From contig JAIOQA010000070.1 of NCBI GenBank assembly GCA_021413675.1, positions 22,095-86,094 on the forward strand: a stretch of DNA of 64,000 bases, read 5' to 3'. Shown in pieces: positions 8,467-17,069 of the stretch (its first letter is position 1; each line of letters begins with the position of its first letter). Under the pieces are notes generated by a model, which saw only the letters and a list, made by a program, of their open reading frames with translations, was not told where the DNA came from and ran no database searches. The translations under genes and the position numbers were made by a program. Source of the DNA: Deltaproteobacteria bacterium (GTDB lineage: Bacteria; Myxococcota_A; Polyangia; Haliangiales; Haliangiaceae).

Positions 8467-11459
8467 GGGTGACCTCCGAAGTTCGCGAGCAGGGCATCGA
8501 AGTCAGCACCGTCGATCGCCTGCACCGGCGGATCGCTGCCTGCACCCGAGATGTCCATGATCCAGGAGTAGAGCGGCTTGGTCGTCGTCGCCGGCGTCAC
8601 GCCGAGGCGGCTCGACATCGCCGCGAGATCGATCCAGTCGAGCTTCACGTTGCGGTCGTAGTCGCCGTTGCCGGCGGCGCCGTGGCTCGCGTCCGCGCTG
8701 GGATAGATCTCCCAGAGCCCGCGGCCGTAGGTCGCGACGCGGATGAACTCCTGGTTCTTGGCGACGTACATGTCGCGCACCGGGACCATCGGGAAGCCAT
8801 CGCCCATCCGGTTCCAGGTCACCGCGTCATCGGTCGTGATGTACACGCCGAGGTCGGTGCCGGCGTAGATCGTCATCGGCGTGATCGGATCGTACTTCAC
8901 GACGTAGACCGGAACGTTGGGCAGGCGGTGCGCGGGGTCGGCGCCGACGATCGAGGTCCAGGTCTGGCCGCCGTCCTTGGTGCGCCAGAGGCGGCCCTTG
9001 TCGTCGGGCGGCGGCGTGCGATCGGGGTCGTTCATCGTGTCGACGAACGCGCCGATGAACTCCTGGCCCGCCTGCGAGCCCGGCCTGAAGTCGATCGACG
9101 ACGCGCCGGTCAGGCGAACGTCGTCACCGAGCGGATGCACCGGCTGCGCGACGGTCCAGTCGACCTTCGTGTTGCCCTGGGTGGTCACGTAGAACGGCTC
9201 GGCCGAGACCGCACCGACCGCGCCGTAGAGGCCTGGGATCGTGCGCGACGCGGTCACGTTCTTGATGCCCGCGCCGATCGGGGAGCTGGTGAGGTCCTGC
9301 GAGATCGACTTCCAGGTGAAGCCGCCCGCGCCGTCATCGATCGCGACGAAGACCTGCTCGTCGGAGTGCGTCAGCACGCTCGGGCCGGTGGTGTCGGTCT
9401 CGACGTTCGCGTAGTGCACCAGGAACGGCTCCTGGTCGTCGCCGAACTTCTTCGCGCGGGCCTCGGCGCGCGCGGCGATCTCCTCGGGCTCGAGACCGAC
9501 CGGCGATGGCGTGCCGTGCCAGTGCGCCTCCTCCTCGGTCTGGGCCATCGGCGTCTCGACCGAGCAGTCGGTGAGCGCCGGCTTGCACCAGGCCCACGCG
9601 AACTGGACGCTGGCCCAGTACACGGTGCCCGCGGTCGAGGCGTGGACGGTCGCGCCGATGCCATCTCCGCCGATCGCCTGGTTGAACTCCGACGGGTGCT
9701 GCGGATCAGCGCGGAAGCGAGTGCCGTTGTCCTGGAGGCCACCGAAAAGGACGAACGGGTTCGCGGTGGCGGGATCGCCCGAGGCGACCGAGTAGAACAG
9801 GTGGGTCGCGAGGCCGCGATTGTGGTGGCTCCAGACCACCGACTCGGCGGAGGTGGCCGGGTCGAACAGGTTGGAGCTCGAGAACACGCCGCCATCGGTG
9901 CCCGCGAACGTGCGGACCGCGCCGTTGATGACTACCGAGGTCGCGGTGTGCCAGTCGGCGTGGACATACGGTAGCCGGCCGTTGGCGGTCTCACCGTAGC
10001 CCGGTCCGGGCAGCCAGTGCGACACGTTCTCCCAGACCGGCGCGTCCGCGGTGCCGTTGAGCGTGCGCATGCCGCACAGGTTGCCGCCGACCAGCACGTG
10101 ATCTGCGTCGGTGGGATCGACGACGATCGCCTGGTTGTACCAGGTCTGGCCGTGGCCGACGTCGATGCTGAGGCAGGTGTCGTCGCCGTTCTGATCGACG
10201 AGCGTCGGGTTGGCGAGCGCGCCGGTCGCGTCGACCCACGTCTTGCCGCCGTCCTTCGACCGCCAGAAGCCCTTGGTCGCCTCACCGTAGACCCCACCGA
10301 TGTATGCGTAGATCACGGTGTGGGCCGGATCATCGGTCGGCCCTGACGCGAGCTGGCTGCGGCCGATGCCCGTCGTGTCGGGGGTCGTCACTGCCTGCCA
10401 GGTCTCGCCGTCGTCGCTGCGCCAGATCGCGAGGTTGTTGCCCAGCGGGCAGAAGCCCGGATCGCGATCGCTGCCGAATACGCCAGGCGGCGGCTGACCG
10501 ACGTCGCACGCGGTGATGCCACCGGCGACCCAGCCACCGCCGCCGATCGGAACGATGCTCCACAGGCTCTCGGTGACGAACAGATCGTTGGCGTTGGGCA
10601 GGTCGACAAGTGCGAAGGTCGCTCCGCCGTCGGTCGACTTGAAGAGTCCGGCATTGGTCGCGGCGTAGACGTTCTTGCCATCGACGCCGATCTGCCGGAC
10701 CGAGTTGACCTTGGCGGGGATGTCGCCCGGGTACTTGCCGTCGAGCACGACCGGCGCGCCCCAGCTACTACCGCCGTCGGTCGACTTGAAGATCGTGTTG
10801 CCCGAAGCGTCGATGAAATCGCCGCTACCCAGGTAGAGCGTGTTCGGCCGCGCCGGATCGATCGCGAGCGCACCAGCCGCGAGGTTTGGCAGCGTGTCGC
10901 CGATCGGCGACCACGTCGGGCCATCGGCCGCGAGGAAGTTGAAGGTCTTCCAGACGCCGCCGCCGGAGACCGCCACATAGACGATGTTGCCGTCGCGCGG
11001 ATCGACGACGATGCTGTTCGGGCGGCCGGAGTCGACGCCGGGGATCTCGAAGTAGTTGAACTCCTTCGGCGCGTTGGTCGGCCCGAGGCTGACCCACTCG
11101 GTCGCCGCGACCGACGCCGCCTTGCCGATGTGGCCCTTGGCCTTGTCGATCATGCGCTGGCGGATCTTCGCGGCCTCGACGGTCGCGACCCGGTTCTTGA
11201 CCACGAGCTCGGCCGGCCCCGCGCGGTGCACGCCCGGCGAACGCGAGCGGCCGTCCTTCTCGGCTCGGGGCTTGCGGTGCTCCCGCTCTTCGCGCTCCTC
11301 ACGCTCGTCACGGTCTGGTTCCTTCGCCGCGATCGTGCTCGACGACGGCGCGCCCGCTGTCGGTTTGTCCGACGCGCGCGAACCTGGTCTCAGAGCGCTC
11401 ACCGCGACGGTGAGCGAGGCCGCGCCCAGGAGCGCAGCGCCGATGAAGATGGGTCGCAT
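8463..11459 (-). CDS. Secreted BNR/VPS10-type propeller protein with dockerin-like C-terminus
   Basis: A 998-residue exported protein. The signal peptide at the start (MRPIFIGAALLGAASLTVAVSA) sets the start at 11459. A charged Glu/Arg-rich stretch (about 45-75) leads into a long beta-propeller region (about 100-910). BNR signatures recur there: STDGGSSW, STDGGATF, SDDGETW, SKDGGKTW, TKDGGQTW and TTDDAVTW, in the order seen in sortilin/Ycf48-like sialidase-fold propellers. The final 70 residues contain two Ca-loop-like repeats, DYDRNVKLDWIDLAAMSS and then AIDGADFDALLANFGG, the layout of a type I dockerin. A CATACT box (11466-11471, minus strand) sits 6 bases before the ATG. No catalytic residues are obvious. 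Confidence 0.8.
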   Translation of the reverse strand: MRPIFIGAALLGAASLTVAVSALRPGSRASDKPTAGAPSSSTIAAKEPDRDEREEREEREHRKPRAEKDGRSRSPGVHRAGPAELVVKNRVATVEAAKIRQRMIDKAKGHIGKAASVAATEWVSLGPTNAPKEFNYFEIPGVDSGRPNSIVVDPRDGNIVYVAVSGGGVWKTFNFLAADGPTWSPIGDTLPNLAAGALAIDPARPNTLYLGSGDFIDASGNTIFKSTDGGSSWGAPVVLDGKYPGDIPAKVNSVRQIGVDGKNVYAATNAGLFKSTDGGATFALVDLPNANDLFVTESLWSIVPIGGGGWVAGGITACDVGQPPPGVFGSDRDPGFCPLGNNLAIWRSDDGETWQAVTTPDTTGIGRSQLASGPTDDPAHTVIYAYIGGVYGEATKGFWRSKDGGKTWVDATGALANPTLVDQNGDDTCLSIDVGHGQTWYNQAIVVDPTDADHVLVGGNLCGMRTLNGTADAPVWENVSHWLPGPGYGETANGRLPYVHADWHTATSVVINGAVRTFAGTDGGVFSSSNLFDPATSAESVVWSHHNRGLATHLFYSVASGDPATANPFVLFGGLQDNGTRFRADPQHPSEFNQAIGGDGIGATVHASTAGTVYWASVQFAWAWCKPALTDCSVETPMAQTEEEAHWHGTPSPVGLEPEEIAARAEARAKKFGDDQEPFLVHYANVETDTTGPSVLTHSDEQVFVAIDDGAGGFTWKSISQDLTSSPIGAGIKNVTASRTIPGLYGAVGAVSAEPFYVTTQGNTKVDWTVAQPVHPLGDDVRLTGASSIDFRPGSQAGQEFIGAFVDTMNDPDRTPPPDDKGRLWRTKDGGQTWTSIVGADPAHRLPNVPVYVVKYDPITPMTIYAGTDLGVYITTDDAVTWNRMGDGFPMVPVRDMYVAKNQEFIRVATYGRGLWEIYPSADASHGAAGNGDYDRNVKLDWIDLAAMSSRLGVTPATTTKPLYSWIMDISGAGSDPPVQAIDGADFDALLANFGGHP

Positions 11460-11680
11460 CGGCGCAGTATGTCCTAGCCGCGGTCGCGCTCGACGCAGCG
11501 ATCCGTCCGATTCCACGACCTCGCGACCTTGACCGTTCGTTGCCGTCGTACGCCACCCGACCCACGACCGATGGCAACGGTCGGACCTGACCACGACAGC
11601 GCCGCGGCAGCCTTGACGCTCCACCGCCTGCAGCCCCGCCCGCCGCTCGTCGAGAAACGCGGCCTTGGCGCAGCCCTCCG

Positions 11681-12304
11681 ATGGCACGACCAGTGCAGCC
11701 ACATCTGTCGGTGGCCCCGCCCTCGACCAACGACCTGGGGCGCGCGGTCGAGATCAGCGAGGACCTCAAGCGCCTCGGCATCGACGCCTTCCTGATGCGC
11801 CTCGAGGCGACGAACGCGATCATCCGCACCCGCTCGCGCGGCGTGAACGTGCCCGGGTTCGAGGCGGTCGCCGAGCAGATGGGGCACCTGAGCCGCGATC
11901 TCAGCGCCTGCGTCGCGCAGCTGCGCGTGCGCATCGTGCCGTGGATCCGCGCGGTCTCGGCGGGCCTCAGCCTCGAGCGCGAGCTCGGGACCCTGGCGCT
12001 CGCGGCGGCCGCCGCGCCGCACGCGCAGGCGATGATCACCGCGGTGATGCGGCCGCTCGAGGCCGAGCGCCTGTCGCGCGACGACGCGGAGCGCGCCCGC
12101 CGCGAGTTGGCGGCCTCCCTCGACGACGCACGCGACCTCGCGGCCACCGGCTGCGTGGTCGCGCGGACCGCCAAGCTCGAGGCCACCTATGGTGGCGCGC
12201 TGGCCGACGCGCTCGCCGAGACCGCGGCCGCGTTCACGACGCTCGCCGACGCCGTCGACGAGGCCGTCCGATCGATCGCCCGTCGCCTGGGAAGGACCCG
12301 ATGA
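11681..12304 (+). CDS. Soluble MCP-like signalling protein (degenerate methyl-accepting tip)
   Basis: A 207-residue, almost wholly helical protein without membrane segments. Residues about 35-85 (LEATNAIIRTRSRG then GFEAVAEQMGHLS) resemble the signalling tip of methyl-accepting chemotaxis proteins (NLLALNAAIEAARAGE then GFAVVAxEVRxLA), but key tip residues are altered. The rest is Ala/Arg/Asp-rich helix with heptad-like spacing. It overlaps the next gene by 4 bases (ATGA at 12301-12304). In other bacteria ODP-type di-iron proteins are paired with MCPs, which supports a receptor-output reading. CheA/CheW coupling is not proven because no such genes are adjacent. Confidence 0.5.
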   Translation: MARPVQPHLSVAPPSTNDLGRAVEISEDLKRLGIDAFLMRLEATNAIIRTRSRGVNVPGFEAVAEQMGHLSRDLSACVAQLRVRIVPWIRAVSAGLSLERELGTLALAAAAAPHAQAMITAVMRPLEAERLSRDDAERARRELAASLDDARDLAATGCVVARTAKLEATYGGALADALAETAAAFTTLADAVDEAVRSIARRLGRTR

Positions 12305-13059
12305 AGACCGCCACCGAGCTCTGGAGTGATGGGACGCGCCGGTGGCTGGTGGTCGCGCGCGACCCCGAGCGCACCGATCACCTGATCGACACCAACGAGT
12401 ACGCGATGGCCACGGCGACCGAGGTGCTGATCACCGACCCCGGTGGCTTCGAGATCTTCCCGGCGGTGTTCGCGGCGATGACCACCGCGGTCGACGCGCA
12501 GCGCATCGCCCACATCTTCGCGTCGCACCAGGATCCGGACGTCATCTCGTCGCTCGCGCTGTGGTTGCGGTTCAACCCGCGCATCACGTGCCACCTCAGC
12601 TGGCTGTGGGAGAGCTTCGTGCCGCACTTCGGCGGCGACGCGACCACGTTCCGCGCGCTGCCCGACGAGGGCGCCGCGATCGTCGTCGGCGGCACCCCGC
12701 TGGTCGCGGTCCCCGCGCACTACCTCCACTCGTCGGGCAACTTCCACCTCTATGATCCCGCGGCCAGGCTCCTGTTCTCGGGCGACGTCGGCGCGGCGCT
12801 CCTGCCCGAGGGCGCCGGCCTGTTCGTCGACGACTTCGATCGCCACATCCGCCACGCCGAGGGCTTCCACCGCCGGTGGATGGGCTCGAACGAGGCCCGG
12901 CGCGACTGGTGCGAGCGCGCCGCAGCGATGCCGATCGACCTGCTCTGCCCGCAGCACGGCGCGATCTATCGCGGCCAGGACGTCGGGCGCTTCATCAACT
13001 GGTTCGGCGAGCTCGACGTCGGGCTCGGTCACCTGCGCCGCGCCGCGCGCGCCGCCTGA
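12301..13059 (+). CDS. ODP-type di-iron protein with metallo-beta-lactamase fold
   Basis: A 252-residue protein of the metallo-beta-lactamase/flavodiiron fold without a flavodoxin domain. Candidate iron ligands are His76, Asp78 and Asp80 (SHQDPD), His143 (with His140 nearby, AHYLHSSGN), Asp162 (FSGDVG) and His219 (CPQHG). The HxDxD spacing in place of HxHxDH is the pattern of oxygen-binding di-iron (ODP) and flavodiiron proteins rather than hydrolases. Trp/Phe/His-rich loops (HLSWLWESFVPHF) flank the site. It begins with the ATGA overlap from the MCP-like gene, so the two proteins should be made together. Sensing of O2, peroxide or iron is the likely role. Confidence 0.78.
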   Translation: MKTATELWSDGTRRWLVVARDPERTDHLIDTNEYAMATATEVLITDPGGFEIFPAVFAAMTTAVDAQRIAHIFASHQDPDVISSLALWLRFNPRITCHLSWLWESFVPHFGGDATTFRALPDEGAAIVVGGTPLVAVPAHYLHSSGNFHLYDPAARLLFSGDVGAALLPEGAGLFVDDFDRHIRHAEGFHRRWMGSNEARRDWCERAAAMPIDLLCPQHGAIYRGQDVGRFINWFGELDVGLGHLRRAARAA

Positions 13060-13516
13060 CGCGCCGCCGCACGTCATCCGTCGCACCAAAGTCGCGCCAG
13101 CGACAAGACCGCGCCACGATCGCACGGTCCGGTCGGCGTGTAGGACGTCAGCGCTTGTGAGCCGCGGCGGTGCGCGAACACGCAGAGGCAAAACTCCGCA
13201 CATCGAGGCACCGTCGCGCCCAACTGGCGCGGGGTGATCCCGATGAATGTCCGGAAAACGGACGAATGAACTGTGGCCCGGCTCGCACTCCACGAGCTAG
13301 CCGATCGCGCTGACAGCCTGTCTGTCAGCGCCAGTGGCTCGCGCGGGCGGATCCGCACGCAGGTAACCGCGCCGCGCGCCTCGGTTGATGCACTGCGCCC
13401 GCGACGGCCGTGCGCAGCGCGCGGTTCTGGCGCACGCACCCTGAGGCCCGCACATCGCAGCGCATCGCCGTGGATCGCCCACCCTGTGGCGCGGATCATG
13501 AATTTGCGGGTGGCTC
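13060..13516. other. Gene-free stretch with a perfect inverted repeat
   Basis: No convincing reading frame with a start signal occupies these 457 bases. The main structure is a perfect 10-bp inverted repeat (13307-13316 with 13322-13331, 5-base loop, arm GCGCTGACAG). It lies about 190 bases before the metalloprotease start and may be an operator or a stem in its leader. No T-tract follows it. Confidence 0.5.
13307..13331. promoter_or_regulatory. Perfect 10-bp inverted repeat, possible operator
   Basis: GCGCTGACAG, 5 bases, CTGTCAGCGC. The position upstream of the secreted protease gene and the absence of a T-run favour a regulator site over a terminator, but this is inference. Confidence 0.35.
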
Positions 13517-15787
13517 ATGCGAATCACCCGATACCCCGCTCGCGACTCCTGGCTCCTCCTCGGATCGCTGACCGCGATCACCACGTTCGCAGGCTGCGTT
13601 CCGGAACCCACCGAGGGCTCCAAGAACGACACCGACGACATCGCCGCGGCGCTCGCGGCGATGCCGGAGGCGCAGGTGCTCCAGGCCACGCCCGACGGCG
13701 TGCCGGTGTTCATCGTCGGTGAGATGGGCAAGACCGGCGGGATGCAGGATGACGACGCGGTGGCCGCCGAGGGCGCGCTCCGCCCGGCGCTGCCGCCGGT
13801 GCTGGCCGCGTTCCGGCTCAAGAACGACGACCTCACGTTCCGCAAGATGAGCGTGGACGAGCAGGGCGAGCGCCACTTTCGTTACGCGCAGAAGCACGCC
13901 GGCCTCGACGTGATCGGCGCCGACCTCGTCGTCCACGTCGACGTCAAGGGCGCGATCAGCGCGGTCAACGGCACGGCCCGCGGCGACATCTCGCCGCTGC
14001 TCGGCGCCAACCCGATCTCCGAGGCCCAGGCTCGCAGCTCGATCCTCGGCGACAACCGCCTGACCGGCCTCGCGACCGGCGCGATGCGCACGGTCTACAT
14101 CGAGACCGACGACGGCAAGATGCACAAGGCGTTCGAGGCGATCGTCGCCGGCGCCCGCGACGGCGGCCCGGTCCGCGACAAGGTCTACGTCGACCTCGAC
14201 ACCGGCGCGATCGTCGCCGACTACCCGCAGATCTTCCACGCCGAGAGCCGCAAGGTCTACAGCTCGAACAACGGCACCACCACGCCGGGTACGCTCAAGC
14301 GCACCGAGGGCCAGGCGGCGACCTCGGACGTCGACGTCAACGCGGCCTACGACAACACCGGCAACGCGTACGAGGCCTACAAGGCGTTCTTCGGGCGCGA
14401 CAGCTACGACGGCGCCGGCGCGGCGCTGATCTCGTCGGTCCACTACAGCAGCAACTACTGCAACGCGTACTGGGACGGCACGCAGATGGTCTACGGCGAC
14501 GGCAGCGCGTCGCAGGGCTGCAGCCCGCTGGCGCGCTCCAACGACGTGACCGCGCACGAGCTCACCCACGCGGTGACCGAGCGCGAGTCGCAGCTCAACT
14601 ACTCGGGTGAGTCGGGCGGCATGAACGAGGCGATGTCGGACATCTTCGCCTCGTTCGTCGAGGCGTGGACCGACGGCGGCAAGACCGGCACCCTCGCGGT
14701 GTCGGCCAACACTTGGCTCGTCGGCGAGAAGGTGATCGCGCCGGCGCTGCGCTACATGTGCGACCCGGCCAAGGACGGCGCGTCGGCCGACTACTACTCG
14801 TCGTCGGTCGGTAACCTCGACGTCCACTACAGCTCGGGCCTCGGCAACCTCGCCTTCTGCCTGCTGTCGCAGGGCGGCACGCACCCGCGCGGCAAGAGCA
14901 CGCTCAACGTGACCGGCATCGGCCTCGAGAAGGCGATCCGCATCATGTACAAGGCGCAGACCGACTACATCACCTCGACCTCGAAGTACGCCGCGATCCG
15001 CACCGCGATGGAGCAGGCGACGACGGCGCTCGGCTACGACCAGGCGACCAAGGACTCGGTCAGCTGCGCGTGGGCGGCGATCGGCGTCGGCTCGGCCCCG
15101 ACCAGCTGCGGCGCGGGCGGCGGCGGTGGCGGCGGCGGCGGTGGTGGCACCTCGGACGGCACGCTCACCAACAACGTCCCGGTGAGCAGCCTCGCGGCGG
15201 CGACCGGCACCCAGACCTTCTACCAGCTGGTGGTCCCGTCGGGTCAGGCCTCGCTGAGCTTCACCACCGCCGGTGGCAGCGGTGACGTGGACATGTACGT
15301 CCAGGTTGGCTCGAAGCCGTCGACCTCGACCTACCTCTGCAAGTCCGAGGGCAGCGCGACCGCCGAGACCTGCACGATCAGCAACCCGGCGGCGGGCACG
15401 TACTTCGTGCTGCTCAACGCCTACGCCGCGTACTCGGGCGTCACGCTGACCGGCAAGTACACGGCGCCCACCACGGGCGGTGACCCGTACCTGACCAACG
15501 GCGTCGCGGTCACCAGCATCTCGGGCGCGACCGGCACCTCGCAGTACTGGCGCGTCACGCTGCCGGCCGCCAAGACCCTGACGGTCAAGATCTCGGGCGG
15601 CACCGGCGACGCCGACCTCTACGTCCGGTCGGGCAGCCGTCCGACCACGACGACCTACGCGTGCCGGCCGTACCTGAACGGCAACGCCGAGACCTGCACG
15701 ATCTCGAACACGGTCGCGGGCGACTACTACGTGATGGTCCGCAGCTACGCGGCCTTCACCGGCCTGTCGCTGCTCGCGAGCTACTGA
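13517..15787 (+). CDS. M4 (thermolysin-type) metalloprotease lipoprotein with two PPC domains
   Basis: A 756-residue secreted protease precursor. A lipoprotein-like signal (ITTFAGC) is followed by an FTP/PepSY-type propeptide (about 60-240). The M4 catalytic domain spans about 245-530. The zinc site is HELTH at 347-351 with Glu371 (GMNEAMSD) exactly 20 residues on, as in thermolysin; the catalytic-His segment is DVHYSSGLGN. A Gly-only linker (about 535-547) leads to two PPC domains (about 550-650 and 655-756), which usually guide secretion and are removed. The gene ends directly before a strong terminator. Family fit is very good; the in vivo substrate, perhaps prey or matrix protein, is inference. 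Confidence 0.93.
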   Translation: MRITRYPARDSWLLLGSLTAITTFAGCVPEPTEGSKNDTDDIAAALAAMPEAQVLQATPDGVPVFIVGEMGKTGGMQDDDAVAAEGALRPALPPVLAAFRLKNDDLTFRKMSVDEQGERHFRYAQKHAGLDVIGADLVVHVDVKGAISAVNGTARGDISPLLGANPISEAQARSSILGDNRLTGLATGAMRTVYIETDDGKMHKAFEAIVAGARDGGPVRDKVYVDLDTGAIVADYPQIFHAESRKVYSSNNGTTTPGTLKRTEGQAATSDVDVNAAYDNTGNAYEAYKAFFGRDSYDGAGAALISSVHYSSNYCNAYWDGTQMVYGDGSASQGCSPLARSNDVTAHELTHAVTERESQLNYSGESGGMNEAMSDIFASFVEAWTDGGKTGTLAVSANTWLVGEKVIAPALRYMCDPAKDGASADYYSSSVGNLDVHYSSGLGNLAFCLLSQGGTHPRGKSTLNVTGIGLEKAIRIMYKAQTDYITSTSKYAAIRTAMEQATTALGYDQATKDSVSCAWAAIGVGSAPTSCGAGGGGGGGGGGGTSDGTLTNNVPVSSLAAATGTQTFYQLVVPSGQASLSFTTAGGSGDVDMYVQVGSKPSTSTYLCKSEGSATAETCTISNPAAGTYFVLLNAYAAYSGVTLTGKYTAPTTGGDPYLTNGVAVTSISGATGTSQYWRVTLPAAKTLTVKISGGTGDADLYVRSGSRPTTTTYACRPYLNGNAETCTISNTVAGDYYVMVRSYAAFTGLSLLASY

Positions 15788-15806
15788 TCGCGAACGCAAC
15801 GCTTCA

Positions 15807-15855
15807 GCGAGCCGTGCGCTCCGGGATGGCCCGGGCGCGCGGCTCGCGCCATTTT
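15807..15855 (+). terminator. Intrinsic terminator after the M4 protease
   Basis: A long hairpin: 13-bp outer stem (15807-15819 with 15835-15847, one G-U wobble), a one-base bulge, a 5-bp inner stem (15821-15825 with 15830-15834) and an ATGG loop, followed by GCCA and TTTT at 15852-15855. This is the clearest factor-independent terminator in the window. Confidence 0.7.
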
Positions 15856-15905
15856 CGGAGCGCTGCGGGCCGTCGATTTCCGCGCGCGCCCGGCCGCACC
15901 GGCGG

Positions 15906-15911
15906 TAGTGT
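15906..15911 (+). promoter_or_regulatory. Putative -10 box close to start codon
   Basis: TAGTGT, then 8 bases, then the ATG at 15920; no ribosome-binding sequence intervenes. One of the set of TANNNT boxes found next to start codons in this window. Confidence 0.4.
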
Positions 15912-15919
15912 GCCGCGCG

Positions 15920-17008
15920 ATGTCCCGAGCCGCGCTCGTCCTGACTCTCGCCGCGAGCGCGCTCGCGTGCTCGTCCCGGGGACCAGCGAGCGGCGACGCG
16001 CCCTCCGGCGGTGACGATGCCGCGATGTCCAGCGATGCCGCGAGCGGCGGCGACGGTGGCGTGGTGGCCTCGACCGACGTCACCGTGATCGTGGAGCCGA
16101 ACGGTAACGGCGGCGCCGAGCTGCGCAGCGCGATCGCGGCCGCGACCACCTCGGTCTACGTGACGCTGTACCAGCTCGACGACAGCAAGCTGCTCGACGC
16201 GCTGGTCGCGCGCCAGGCCGCGGGCCTCGACGTGCAGGTCATCCTCGACGGCTCCAGCACCAACCGCGCCTGGAACCAGCCGGCCTACGACCAGCTGCAC
16301 ACCGCGGGCGTCGACGTCGTGTGGTCGAACCCCGCGTTCACGTACACCCACGCGAAGTACGTGATCCTCGACGGCCGGGCCGCGTGGATCATGACGATGA
16401 ACGGCAACATCTCGTCACCCAGGTACAACCGCGAGTACCTGGCGATCGACACCGGGGCCGCCGACGTCGCCGAGGTCACGGCGATCTTCCACGCCGACCA
16501 CGCGGCGCAGCCCATCACCCCGACCGGCGACCTCGTCGTCGCGAACACCAACGCGCGGCCACGGCTGGTCGCGCTGATCGACGCCGCGACCACGACCGTC
16601 GATCTCGAGGACGAGACCTTCAGCGACACCACCGCGAACGGGATCGTCGCCGCGCTCGAGCGCGCCGCCCACCGCGGGGTCCGGGTCCGGGTCGCGATCT
16701 CGAACCAGACCCTGTCGACCGGCGAGCAGAGCGCCAACGCGCGGGTGATCGCCGCCGGCGGGCACGTCGTGATGACCGGCCCGACGTCGGGGAGCGGCAC
16801 CGCCTCGAACCCGTACATCCACGCCAAGGCGATCCTCGTCGATTGCGCCGGCACGACCTGCGCGCGCGGCTTCGTCGGCTCGGAGAACATGACGGCGAAC
16901 TCGCTGGGCTACAACCGCGAGGTCGGCGTGATCCTCGCCGACCCGGTCGAGCTCGCCAAGGTCGCGACCGCGTTCGCCACCGACTACGCCCGCGGCACCG
17001 CGCTCTGA
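15920..17008 (+). CDS. Phospholipase D-family lipoprotein with two HKD motifs
   Basis: A 362-residue lipoprotein (lipobox ALAC, Cys17) followed by an Asp/Gly/Ser-rich spacer (18-50). Both HKD motifs of the PLD superfamily are present: His144, Lys146, Asp151 (THAKYVILDG) and His301, Lys303, Asp308 (IHAKAILVDC), each followed by a Gly-Asn or Gly-Ser-Glu-Asn segment (MNGN, GSENMT). The two half-sites suggest a monomeric enzyme with a phosphodiesterase or phosphatidyl-transfer reaction via phospho-His. Being a lipoprotein, it acts at the envelope, unlike cytoplasmic cardiolipin synthases. The exact substrate cannot be told. Confidence 0.88.
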   Translation: MSRAALVLTLAASALACSSRGPASGDAPSGGDDAAMSSDAASGGDGGVVASTDVTVIVEPNGNGGAELRSAIAAATTSVYVTLYQLDDSKLLDALVARQAAGLDVQVILDGSSTNRAWNQPAYDQLHTAGVDVVWSNPAFTYTHAKYVILDGRAAWIMTMNGNISSPRYNREYLAIDTGAADVAEVTAIFHADHAAQPITPTGDLVVANTNARPRLVALIDAATTTVDLEDETFSDTTANGIVAALERAAHRGVRVRVAISNQTLSTGEQSANARVIAAGGHVVMTGPTSGSGTASNPYIHAKAILVDCAGTTCARGFVGSENMTANSLGYNREVGVILADPVELAKVATAFATDYARGTAL

Positions 17009-17069
17009 TCGGCGCCGACACCCGCGCGCTGTGCCGCTCGGCCCGGCCGCGCTGTGGCAGCCTCGTCGC

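Noticed and set aside
13496..16351. Long minus-strand open frame (951 codons) across the M4 protease and terminator
   Set aside because: Arg/Val/Gly-rich antisense composition, no recognisable domain, and it would cross a strong terminator and two plus-strand genes.
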